Assembly (NCBI RefSeq): GCF_013407925.2
Contig: NZ_CP060201.1
Location: 3,286,001-3,350,000, forward strand
Source: Pseudomonas protegens
GTDB taxonomy: Bacteria > Pseudomonadota > Gammaproteobacteria > Pseudomonadales > Pseudomonadaceae
DNA length: 64,000 bases
Direction of reading: 5' to 3'
The notes below the pieces were generated by a model. That model saw nothing but the letters and a program-made list of their open reading frames with translations. It ran no database searches and was not told where the DNA came from. Positions 8,487-15,758 of this stretch are shown in pieces; position 1 is the first letter of the stretch, and each line of letters begins with the position of its first letter. A program made the translations under genes and the position numbers.

Positions 8487-8495
8487 TTATCCACA
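8487..8495 (+). other. Exact DnaA-box sequence between divergent operons
   Basis: TTATCCACA lies in the 245-bp gap between the lipid operon and the SPFH operon, 26 bp before the ATG of the first SPFH gene. The rest of the gap is unusually AT-rich for this genome (TATACAGTAACGAATTG around 8447-8462) and probably holds both promoters. DnaA control of the SPFH operon is conceivable but unproven. Confidence 0.5.
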
Positions 8496-8521
8496 GGGTC
8501 GGGCCAGAGCGGCGGGGTGGT

Positions 8522-10465
8522 ATGCAAGTCGATCTTCAGACACAGGGCGCCGACGTGGCCGCCTTGCCACGGTTTCAGCGGGCGGCGGTTCACGCCGGGC
8601 GCTTGCAGCGTTGGGGTGTGGGCCTGCTCGGGCTGGCGCTGCTGGGGTTGGTGTCGGCGGTGTTCGTCGACCTGTTCGCCGCGCAGACGATCTGGCCGGC
8701 GCTGCTGGTGAACCTGTCCTGCGCCTTGCTGGTGGCGGTGGCGGGCCTGCAGTCGGCCTGTTGGCTCAGTCGCTGGCGGGAAGAGGCGAGCAACCCTGTG
8801 CCGCTGGCGGCGCTGCCCGAGGAGGAGCCGCCACGCACCGGCCTCTCGGCGGTCCTGGCACTGCGCTGGCGGCGCCTGTTGCGGCAGATCGGCGCCCCGA
8901 CCTTGTGGCTCGGCGGCTGGTCGCTGCTGATCCTGTACAGCCTGTCGCAGGTGTTCAACCTGGCCTTGCCCGCCACGGCCCTGGGCCTGAGTGCCAGTGT
9001 CGGCGCGGTGCTGGCGTTGCTGCTGGCCTTCGCCCTGCTGGTGCTGGAACGCCAACTGGCCCAGGAACCGGCCCTGGAGTGGCCGGAGGCCGGCGCCCTG
9101 GCGCAACTGTTGCGGGTGTCGATCCTGTGCCTGCTGGTCAGTGCCCTGTGCCTGTTGTTCAGCAGCGACACGGCGCTGTGGCCGGTGCGCCTGGCGGTGC
9201 TGACCGGCCTGCTGCCGGCGCTGGTGGCGGGGGAGTTGCTGCTGCGGGCGCTGTTGTCGCTGTTCAGCCCGCAGCGTGAACAGCTTGAGCCGCGCTTGCT
9301 GGCCCACAGTGTGATCGCCGATATGCTGCGCTGGCCGCCGCAGCCGCTGCTCAGTCTGCAGCATGAGTTGCACAACCGGTTCGGCATCGATCTGCGGCAG
9401 ATCTGGGCCTTTACCTACATGCGCCGGGCGCTGCTGCCGGTGCTCGCGGTGGTGCTGGCAATCGCTTGGCTGTTGACCGGCGTTCATGAACTTTCGCTGC
9501 AAAGTCGCGGCATTTATGAGCGTTTCGGCAAGCCGGTGCAGGTCTTTGGGCCGGGGCTGCATGTGGGCCTGCCCTGGCCGCTGGGCCGGGTCATCAGGGT
9601 GGAAAACGGCGTGGTCCACGAGTTGGCCACCAGCGTCGGCGACAGCCCGCAAGCGCCGCTGCCGGCGGCCGCCGAAGCACCGGCGCCGGCGCTTGCCAAC
9701 CGCCTGTGGGACGCCAGCCACGTGAATGACAAATCCCAGGTCATCGCCAGTGGCAGCGACCAGCAACAGAGCTTCCAGATCGTCAACATGGACGTGCGCT
9801 TCGTCTACCGCATCGGCCTGGACGACAAGGCGGCGCTGGCCGCGACCTATAACAGCAGCGATGTGCCGACCCTGATCCGCAGCACCGCCAGCCGGGTGCT
9901 GGTGCACGACTTCGCTTCGCGCACCCTCGACGGTCTGTTGGGCGAGGACCGAACCGGGCTGGCGGACGACATCGGCAAGGCCGTGCAGGCCGATCTGAAC
10001 AAGCTGGACAGCGGTGTGGAAATCCTCGCCACCGTGGTCGAAGCCATCCATCCGCCGGCCGGCGCCGCCAATGCCTATCACGGTGTGCAAGCGGCGCAGA
10101 TTGCGGCCCAGGCGCTGATCTCCCGGGAGCGTGGCGCCGCCGCCGAACAAACCAATCAGGCGCAATTGCAGGCCAGTGTGGCGAATGACCAGGCCCGGGC
10201 CAGCGCCCGGGAGGTCCAGGCCACGGCCCAGGCCGCCGACCTGCGCTTTGGCGCCGAGCAAAAAGCCTATGCCAGCGCCGGTCAGGCCTTTGTCCTGGAG
10301 CAGTACCTGAGCCAACTGAGCCAGGGGCTGAGCCAGGCCCGGCTGCTGATTCTCGATCATCGTCTGGGGGGCGACAGCGCGCCGACCCTCGATCTGCGTA
10401 CATTCACCCCGCCCGCCGACCCTGTGGCGCGGGGCAAAGCCGCTCAGCCAGGAGCCGTCCATTGA
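8522..10465 (+). CDS. SPFH-domain protein with polytopic N-terminal region (HflK-like)
   Basis: A protein of 647 residues, far longer than HflK (about 400). The first 260 residues hold about six hydrophobic helices with no SPFH similarity that I can see. A further helix at about 300-320 (LLPVLAVVLAIAWLLTGV) leads into the SPFH/band-7 domain, starting with YERFGKPVQVFGPGLHVGLP at about 338-357 and ending near 530. Residues about 530-610 are an Ala/Gln-rich coiled coil. SPFH proteins build ring- or dome-shaped membrane scaffolds; HflK/HflC restrain the FtsH protease. A strong purine run (GGGGTGG) precedes the ATG. It is the first gene of a four-gene operon that ends in a metal ATPase, so a role in metal transport domains is inferred. 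Confidence 0.85.
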   Translation: MQVDLQTQGADVAALPRFQRAAVHAGRLQRWGVGLLGLALLGLVSAVFVDLFAAQTIWPALLVNLSCALLVAVAGLQSACWLSRWREEASNPVPLAALPEEEPPRTGLSAVLALRWRRLLRQIGAPTLWLGGWSLLILYSLSQVFNLALPATALGLSASVGAVLALLLAFALLVLERQLAQEPALEWPEAGALAQLLRVSILCLLVSALCLLFSSDTALWPVRLAVLTGLLPALVAGELLLRALLSLFSPQREQLEPRLLAHSVIADMLRWPPQPLLSLQHELHNRFGIDLRQIWAFTYMRRALLPVLAVVLAIAWLLTGVHELSLQSRGIYERFGKPVQVFGPGLHVGLPWPLGRVIRVENGVVHELATSVGDSPQAPLPAAAEAPAPALANRLWDASHVNDKSQVIASGSDQQQSFQIVNMDVRFVYRIGLDDKAALAATYNSSDVPTLIRSTASRVLVHDFASRTLDGLLGEDRTGLADDIGKAVQADLNKLDSGVEILATVVEAIHPPAGAANAYHGVQAAQIAAQALISRERGAAAEQTNQAQLQASVANDQARASAREVQATAQAADLRFGAEQKAYASAGQAFVLEQYLSQLSQGLSQARLLILDHRLGGDSAPTLDLRTFTPPADPVARGKAAQPGAVH

Positions 10466-11502
10466 GCCAGTCTGCCCACTCTCACGATCACCCCGCTCAT
10501 GACCATGGGCACGGCCATCATCACCATCACGGTCATCACCACCACCATCACGGCGCGCCGGCCGAGGCCGGGCCCTTCCCCTGGCGGCGCATGAGCTGGG
10601 CATTGCTGCTGGTGCTGTTCGCCGTCGCCGCCGCGAGCCTGGTGCAGGTGCGCTCCGGCGAGGCCACGGTGATCACCCGTTTCGGCAACCCGGCGCGGGT
10701 GCTGCTGGAACCGGGCCTGAGCTGGCGCTGGCCGGCGCCATTCGAAGCGGCGATTCCGGTGGATCTGCGTCTGCGCACCACCTCCAGCGGTTTGCAGGAT
10801 GTGGGCACCCGCGACGGTTTGCGCATCATCGTCCAGGCCTATGTGGCGTGGCGGGTGCAGGGCGACCCGGACAACGTGCAGCGCTTTATGCGTGCCGTGC
10901 AGAACCAGCCCGATGAAGCGGCGCGGCAGATCCGCACCTTCGTCGGCTCGGCGCTGGAAACCACGGCCAGCAGTTTCGACCTGGCCAATCTGGTGAACAC
11001 CGATGCCGGCAAGGTGCGGATCGCCGATTTCGAAGGGCAATTGCGCAAGCAGATCGATCAGCAACTGCTGGCCACTTATGGCGTGCAGGTGGTGCAGGTG
11101 GGCATCGAGCGCCTGACCCTGCCGTCGGTGACCCTCACCGCCACCGTGGATCGCATGCGCGCCGAGCGGGAAACCATCGCCACCGAACGCACCGCCATTG
11201 GCAAGCGCGAGGCGGCGCAGATCCGCTCCGCCGCCGAGCGCGATGCGCGGATTGTCCAGGCCGATGCCTCGGTGAAGGCTGCGGATATCGAAGCCCAGTC
11301 GCGGGTGGAAGCGGCGCAGATTTATGGCCGCGCCTACGCCAGTTCGCCACAGCTGTACAACCTGCTGCGCTCCCTGGACACCCTGGGCACCGTGGTGACG
11401 CCGGGCACCAAGCTGATTCTGCGCACCGATGCCGCGCCATTCCGGGTGCTGGTGGACGGCCCGCCGAGCCTGCCGGGTAAAGCTTCCGGGTCGCAGCCAT
11501 GA
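10462..11502 (+). CDS. SPFH-domain protein with His-rich N-terminus (HflC-like)
   Basis: A protein of 346 residues. Residues about 5-33 are a His/Asp/Gly tract (HDHPAHDHGHGHHHHHGHHH and onward), a probable Zn, Ni or Co binding tail on the cytoplasmic side. A single membrane helix follows (SWALLLVLFAVAAASLV, about 45-62), then the SPFH domain (GEATVITRFGNPARVLLEPG) and a coiled coil from about 225 to 275 rich in AAERDARIVQADASVKAADI. The start is TTG at 10462, whose TTGA overlaps the stop of the previous gene, with AGGAG 8 bases upstream. The C-terminal RSLDTLGTVVTPGTKLILRT is typical of HflC. Coupled translation implies fixed stoichiometry with its neighbours. Confidence 0.85.
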   Translation: MSQSAHSHDHPAHDHGHGHHHHHGHHHHHHGAPAEAGPFPWRRMSWALLLVLFAVAAASLVQVRSGEATVITRFGNPARVLLEPGLSWRWPAPFEAAIPVDLRLRTTSSGLQDVGTRDGLRIIVQAYVAWRVQGDPDNVQRFMRAVQNQPDEAARQIRTFVGSALETTASSFDLANLVNTDAGKVRIADFEGQLRKQIDQQLLATYGVQVVQVGIERLTLPSVTLTATVDRMRAERETIATERTAIGKREAAQIRSAAERDARIVQADASVKAADIEAQSRVEAAQIYGRAYASSPQLYNLLRSLDTLGTVVTPGTKLILRTDAAPFRVLVDGPPSLPGKASGSQP

Positions 11503-12557
11503 ATAAGGTTCCACGTGGAACACATGAATCAAGCAGCCCGTGGATTCAGGCCGGACGTCTGGCCTTTATCGCGCTGTACGTGGTCACGGTGCTGGCGGCG
11601 GTGGCCTGGGCGGTATCCAATGTGCGGCAGATCGATCCACAGAACCGCGCCCTGGTGTTGCACTTTGGCGCTCTGCAGCGGGTGCAGAACGCCGGTTTGC
11701 TCCTGGCCTGGCCGCAGCCCTTCGAGCAGGTGGTGTTGTTGCCCGCCGCCGACCGGGTGCTGGAGCGGCGGGTCGAAGGCTTGCTGCGTTCCGATGCCGC
11801 CCTGGAAGGGGATCGGGTGGCGAGTCTGGCCACGCCCTTGAACGATACCCTGGCCGGTTCGGGCTATCTGCTCACCGGCGATGCCGGGGTGGTGCAGCTG
11901 GATGTGCGGGTCTTCTACAAGGTCAGTGACCCCTTCGCCTATGTGCTGCAGGGCGACCATGTGCTGCCGGCCCTGGATCGCCTGGTCACCCGCAGCGCCC
12001 TGGCCCTGACCGCCGCCCGTGATCTGGACACCATCCTGGTGGCGCGTCCGGAGTTGATGGGCACTGACAATCAGGCCGCCGAACGTCGTGAACGGCTGCG
12101 CGGCGATCTGTTGCAAAGCATCAACCAGCGGCTGGCGCAACTGAGCGCCAGCGGCCAGGGCATTGGCCTGGAAGTGACGCGGGTGGACGTGCAGTCGAGC
12201 CTGCCGCAACCGGCGGTGAGTGCCTTCAACGCGGTGCTGACCGCCAGCCAGCAAGCCGACAAGGCGGTGGCCAATGCCCGCACCGAGGCCGAGAAGCTGA
12301 CCCAGAGCGCCAACCAGCAAGCCGATCACAGCCTGCAGGTGGCCCATGCCCAGGCCAGCGAACGCCTGGCCCTGGCCCGGGCCCAGACCGCCACGGTGCA
12401 GAGCCTGGCCCAGGCACAACGCGATGGCACCGATCCGCAAATGCTCCTGCGCATCTATCGCGAACGCCTGCCGAAGATTCTCGGGCAGGCCGGCTCGGTG
12501 ACCACGGTCAACCCCAAAGACGATTCCCGCCTGATCATTCAGGGAGCTGAACAATGA
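11499..12557 (+). CDS. SPFH-domain protein (HflK-like), third of three
   Basis: A protein of 352 residues: an N-terminal helix at about 19-40 (FIALYVVTVLAAVAWAV), the SPFH domain from about 45 (DPQNRALVLHFGALQRVQNA) to 225, then an Ala/Gln-rich coiled coil at about 230-300. It ends in RIYRERLPKILGQAGSVTTV, as HflK does. It overlaps both neighbours by 4 bp. Codons 4-8 are part of a perfect parS palindrome, so bound ParB could affect transcription just inside the gene. Together with the preceding gene it resembles an HflK/HflC pair distinct from the housekeeping hflKC, which normally sits next to hflX. Confidence 0.85.
   Translation: MNKVPRGTHESSSPWIQAGRLAFIALYVVTVLAAVAWAVSNVRQIDPQNRALVLHFGALQRVQNAGLLLAWPQPFEQVVLLPAADRVLERRVEGLLRSDAALEGDRVASLATPLNDTLAGSGYLLTGDAGVVQLDVRVFYKVSDPFAYVLQGDHVLPALDRLVTRSALALTAARDLDTILVARPELMGTDNQAAERRERLRGDLLQSINQRLAQLSASGQGIGLEVTRVDVQSSLPQPAVSAFNAVLTASQQADKAVANARTEAEKLTQSANQQADHSLQVAHAQASERLALARAQTATVQSLAQAQRDGTDPQMLLRIYRERLPKILGQAGSVTTVNPKDDSRLIIQGAEQ
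11508..11521. other. parS centromere site (ParB binding)
   Basis: GTTCCACGTGGAAC is a perfect 14-bp palindrome and matches the parS core used by Pseudomonas ParB. It sits at the 5' end of the third SPFH gene. A second identical copy is at 25237-25250, 13.7 kb away. In Pseudomonas such sites cluster around oriC and seed the ParB complex for chromosome segregation. Confidence 0.85.
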
Positions 12558-14455
12558 CTGCTTCAACCCAGGCGGCCCCCGCCAGCATGCTGACCAGCGC
12601 CGAGCAACGCAGCGCCGCGCGCCAACTGACCCTGGCCATGCTGGCCCTGGGGCTGTTGGGGCTGGGCCTGCTGTGGCGCTGGCAGGCCCCGGAGCAGGAG
12701 GGCGTGAGCCAGTTGCTGTTGGGGGTGGCGTCCTTGCTGGTGGCGGTGCCGGTGATGCGTTCGGCCTGGTTCAGCCTGCGTTATCCCAGCCTGCACGGCA
12801 TCACCGATCAACTGATCGCCCTGGCCATGCTCGGTGCCTGGGCCACCGGCGATCTACTGACCGCCGCCTTGCTGCCGATCATCATGATCTTCGGCCACGT
12901 GCTGGAGGAGCGCAGCGTGATCGGCTCCCAGGAAGCCATCGACGCCCTGGGCCGTCTGACCCGCAGCCTGGCGCGCAAGGTCCAGGCCGACGGCAGCGTG
13001 CTGGAAGTGGACAACGCCAGCCTCAAGGCCGGTGATCGGGTGGAGGTGCGCGCCGGTGACCGCGTGCCGGCCGACGGCCTGGTGCTGTCCGGTCAGGCCA
13101 GCCTGGACACCGCGCCGATCACCGGCGAGTCGGTGCCCCTGGAAGCCACGGTGGGCATGCAGGTATTCGGCGGGGCGATCAACCTGGACGGCTTGTTGCG
13201 GCTGCAAGTGACCCGCACCGGTGAGGAGTCGACCCTGGGCAAGGTCATCGGCCTGATGCAGAGCGCCGAGCGGGCCAAGCCGCCCATCACCCGTTTGCTG
13301 GAGCGTTATGCCGGCAGTTATCTGGTGCTGGTGCTGCTGTTGGCGGCGGTGACCTGGTTCATCACCCGCGATGCCCAGGCCATGCTCGCGGTGCTGGTGG
13401 CGGCGTGTCCCTGTGCCCTGGTGCTCTCGGCCCCGGCCACGGCCATCGCCGGGATCGCCGTGGCCGCGCGCCACGGCATCCTGATCCGCAGTTCGGCCTT
13501 TCTTGAAGAACTGGCGGACCTGACCTCCCTGGTGGTGGACAAGACCGGCACCCTGACGTTCGGCACCTTGCGCCTGCAGGCCATCGACAGCCCCGAGCCG
13601 GACCCGCACGGCGTGCTCAACCTGGCCGCCAGCCTCGGCTCGGCCAGCAGTCACCCGGTCAGCCGGGCCCTGGCCGGGTTGGTGCCCCAGGAAGACCAAT
13701 GGCCGCTCAGCGACATCCATGAACGCCAGGGCCTGGGCGTGGTGGCCCGTACCGGACAGGGCGAAGCGGCCCTGGGTCGCCCGGAGCTGTTCAGCCAGTT
13801 GGGCATCACTACCAGCCCGGTGCCGGAGCATGACGGACCGATTGCCGGGCTTGCGCTCAATGGCCAGTTCCGCGCTTGGCTGCTCCTGGCCGACAGCGTC
13901 AAGCCGGAGGCTCAGCACGCACTGGCGGAGTTGCGCGAACTGGGGCTGGGGCGGCAGTTGCTGCTCACCGGCGACCGGCAGAGCGTGGCCGACACTCTGG
14001 CCCTGGAGGTGGGGATCAGCGATGTCCAGGCCCAGGCCCTGCCGGAAGACAAACTCAAGCGCGTGCTGGGGGAAATCGACAAGGGCTTCCGGCCGATGGT
14101 GGTGGGGGACGGCATCAACGATTCCCTGGCGCTGAAAGCCGGGGTGGTGGGCGTGGCCATGGGCGCCGGTGGCGCGGACATCGCCCTGGCGTCGGCGGAC
14201 GTGGTGCTGATCGGCAGCGACCTGCGCCGCCTGGGCACCTGCGTGCGCCTGAGCCGCGAATGCCGGCGCACCTTGCAGGTCAATGTGATCATCGGCCTGG
14301 GCTGGACCCTGGCCATCGTCGCCTTTGCCGCCTTTGGCTGGCTGGGAGCGGCGGGGGCCATGATTGCTGCGCTGCTGCACAACCTCAGCACCTTGCTGGT
14401 GCTGGGCAATGCCGGGCGCCTGCTGCGGTTCCAGGAGCCGTTGCTCAAGCTGTAG
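12554..14455 (+). CDS. P1B-type heavy-metal translocating ATPase
   Basis: A protein of 633 residues. The hallmarks are in order: TGES (about 191), the membrane metal motif CPC in AACPCALVLSAP (about 284), the phosphorylation site DKTGT (about 328), the P1B-specific HP in SSHPVSRAL (about 365), GLGV in the nucleotide domain and the hinge GDGIND (about 518). There is no N-terminal metal-binding domain. The last helix reads ALLHNLSTLLVLGNAGRLL, so the Asp-x-Gly of Zn/Cd pumps and the Met-x2-Ser-Ser of Cu pumps are both absent; a His-Asn-x-Ser arrangement replaces them, closer to the HEGGT-type Co/Fe pumps. It overlaps the third SPFH gene by 4 bp. Metal identity is open; export from the cytoplasm is the family norm. 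Confidence 0.92.
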   Translation: MTASTQAAPASMLTSAEQRSAARQLTLAMLALGLLGLGLLWRWQAPEQEGVSQLLLGVASLLVAVPVMRSAWFSLRYPSLHGITDQLIALAMLGAWATGDLLTAALLPIIMIFGHVLEERSVIGSQEAIDALGRLTRSLARKVQADGSVLEVDNASLKAGDRVEVRAGDRVPADGLVLSGQASLDTAPITGESVPLEATVGMQVFGGAINLDGLLRLQVTRTGEESTLGKVIGLMQSAERAKPPITRLLERYAGSYLVLVLLLAAVTWFITRDAQAMLAVLVAACPCALVLSAPATAIAGIAVAARHGILIRSSAFLEELADLTSLVVDKTGTLTFGTLRLQAIDSPEPDPHGVLNLAASLGSASSHPVSRALAGLVPQEDQWPLSDIHERQGLGVVARTGQGEAALGRPELFSQLGITTSPVPEHDGPIAGLALNGQFRAWLLLADSVKPEAQHALAELRELGLGRQLLLTGDRQSVADTLALEVGISDVQAQALPEDKLKRVLGEIDKGFRPMVVGDGINDSLALKAGVVGVAMGAGGADIALASADVVLIGSDLRRLGTCVRLSRECRRTLQVNVIIGLGWTLAIVAFAAFGWLGAAGAMIAALLHNLSTLLVLGNAGRLLRFQEPLLKL

Positions 14456-14496
14456 CCGCTGGCTTGCCGGCGAAACGCGGCTGTGCAGTTTTTTTT

Positions 14497-14520
14497 CATC
14501 CCGGCTGTAACGCCGGGATG
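14497..14520. promoter_or_regulatory. Perfect hairpin upstream of the bufferin operon
   Basis: CATCCCGGC (14497-14505) and GCCGGGATG (14512-14520) form a 9-bp perfect stem with loop TGTAAC. No T-run follows on the plus strand, so it is a poor terminator for the ATPase operon. The loop GTAAC resembles an ECF sigma factor -35 element. A partial REP (GGCTTGCCGGCGAA) lies just before, at 14461-14474. Confidence 0.4.
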
Positions 14521-14594
14521 CCTCCTCTCTCTAGTGCTATGACGGGATTGCACAAGCTGCCCGTCGACCCCTTGCGACTATTGAGGAATAAAAA

Positions 14595-14846
14595 ATGAAC
14601 ATGAAGAAAACCGCTGCCGGTGCTGCCCTGGCCTTCGCTGCCGCCACTATGTTTGCCAGTGTCGTGACTCAAGTGTCTGCTGCCGATGCCCAGGTGCACT
14701 GCTACGGCGTCAACGCCTGCAAAGGCCAGAACGACTGCAAGACCAAGGACCACGCCTGCAAAGGCATGGGCGCTTGCAAAGGCCAGGGCTTCAAGGCCAT
14801 GACCCAGGCGGCGTGCGAAAAAGCCGGCGGCAAAGTCGGCGAGTAA
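14595..14846 (+). CDS. bufA2: BufA2-type bufferin precursor (periplasmic metallophore RiPP)
   Basis: A protein of 83 residues with a Sec signal peptide (Lys at 4-5, hydrophobic 8-25, cleavage near VSA-AD at about 29). The mature part is small, Lys/Gly-rich and has six Cys in the pattern HCYGVNAC, NDC, HACKGMGAC, AAC. This matches the bufferin family: Cys residues are converted to thiooxazoles by the partner oxidase and the product binds copper in the periplasm. Established work on Caulobacter bufferins supports a role in buffering copper excess. GAGGA seven bases upstream selects the ATG at 14595. It is 66 bp before bufB and clearly co-transcribed. Metal specificity of this member is inferred. 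Confidence 0.88.
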   Translation: MNMKKTAAGAALAFAAATMFASVVTQVSAADAQVHCYGVNACKGQNDCKTKDHACKGMGACKGQGFKAMTQAACEKAGGKVGE

Positions 14847-14912
14847 GCGGCGAATCCGTGCTGCCGCAGTGGCGACTGACGACCACTGCGGCCACGTTGC
14901 GAGGAGTTCGCG

Positions 14913-15758
14913 ATGTCTGACCTTTCTTCCTGCCTGGGCTACGGCCTGGGTTTGCGCAGCGCCTACTACCAGCAGATTCTCGATGAAGCACCGGACGTCG
15001 ACTGGTTTGAAGTGGTGTCCGAGAACTTCATGGTCGAGGGCGGCAAGGCTCTGTATTACCTGGACGCCATTGCCGAGCGTTACCCCATCGTGATGCATGG
15101 GGTGTCGCTGTCCATTGGTGGTCCCCATGCCCTGGACCTGGACTACCTCAAGCAACTCAAGCAACTGGCCCGACGGGTGGACCCGGCCTGGATCTCCGAT
15201 CACCTGTGCTGGAGCCGGGGCAACGCTCATCAACTGCACGATCTGCTGCCCTTGCCCTACACCGAGGAGAGCCTGGAATACGTGGCGGGTCGGGTGCGGC
15301 AGGTGCAGGAGGTGCTGGAGCGGCCCCTGGTGCTGGAGAACGTCTCCAGTTATGTGCGCGCCGCGGCCGATCAATTCAGCGAATGGGAGTTTCTCGCGGC
15401 CTTGAGCCAGCTCAGCGGCTGCGAGCTGTTGCTGGACGTGAACAACGTCTATGTCAGTTCGCGCAATCACGGTTTCGATCCCTGGCAGTTCATCCAGGGG
15501 CTGCCGGCGCAGCGGGTGCGGCAACTGCATCTGGCCGGGCACCAGGACTACGGCGATTACGTGATCGACACCCACGACCATCCGGTGTGCGATCCGGTCT
15601 GGGCACTGTATCAACGCACCCTTGAACACCTGGGTCCGGTGGCGACCCTGCTGGAGCGCGACGATCATTTTCCACCCTTGCACGAGCTGCTCACCGAACT
15701 GCACAAGGCCCGCGCGCTCGGGCAACAGGCTCTGGCCGGGAGGCAGCGATGCGCCTGA
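14913..15758 (+). CDS. bufB: MNIO-family (DUF692) bufferin-modifying oxidase BufB
   Basis: A protein of 281 residues, the usual length for DUF692 multinuclear non-heme iron oxidases. It has a TIM-barrel with the conserved metal ligands visible in order: ENFM (about 30), MHGVSLSIG (about 62), SDHLCWS (about 95), LENVSSY (about 142), DVNNVYVSSRNHGFDP (about 178), LHLAGHQ (about 206), DTHDHPV (about 219) and ERDDHFPP (about 250). The family oxidises Cys side chains in ribosomal peptides. GAGGAG precedes the ATG. It overlaps bufC by 10 bp. Together with bufA2 and bufC it completes a standard bufferin operon. Confidence 0.92.
   Translation: MSDLSSCLGYGLGLRSAYYQQILDEAPDVDWFEVVSENFMVEGGKALYYLDAIAERYPIVMHGVSLSIGGPHALDLDYLKQLKQLARRVDPAWISDHLCWSRGNAHQLHDLLPLPYTEESLEYVAGRVRQVQEVLERPLVLENVSSYVRAAADQFSEWEFLAALSQLSGCELLLDVNNVYVSSRNHGFDPWQFIQGLPAQRVRQLHLAGHQDYGDYVIDTHDHPVCDPVWALYQRTLEHLGPVATLLERDDHFPPLHELLTELHKARALGQQALAGRQRCA

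Noticed and set aside
10500..10560. CAC/CAT-rich stretch as a microsatellite or repeat artefact
   Set aside because: The frame stays open, has its own ribosome-binding site and continues into an SPFH protein; it encodes a His-rich tail.
8465..10603. Minus-strand frame of 712 codons across the first SPFH gene
   Set aside because: Antisense to a gene with SPFH and membrane features, in coupled order with its neighbours; composition is typical of an antisense shadow.
14455..14594. Rho-independent terminator for the ATPase operon
   Set aside because: The hairpin at 14497-14520 has its T-run on the wrong side (before the stem), so I list it as a possible regulatory element only.
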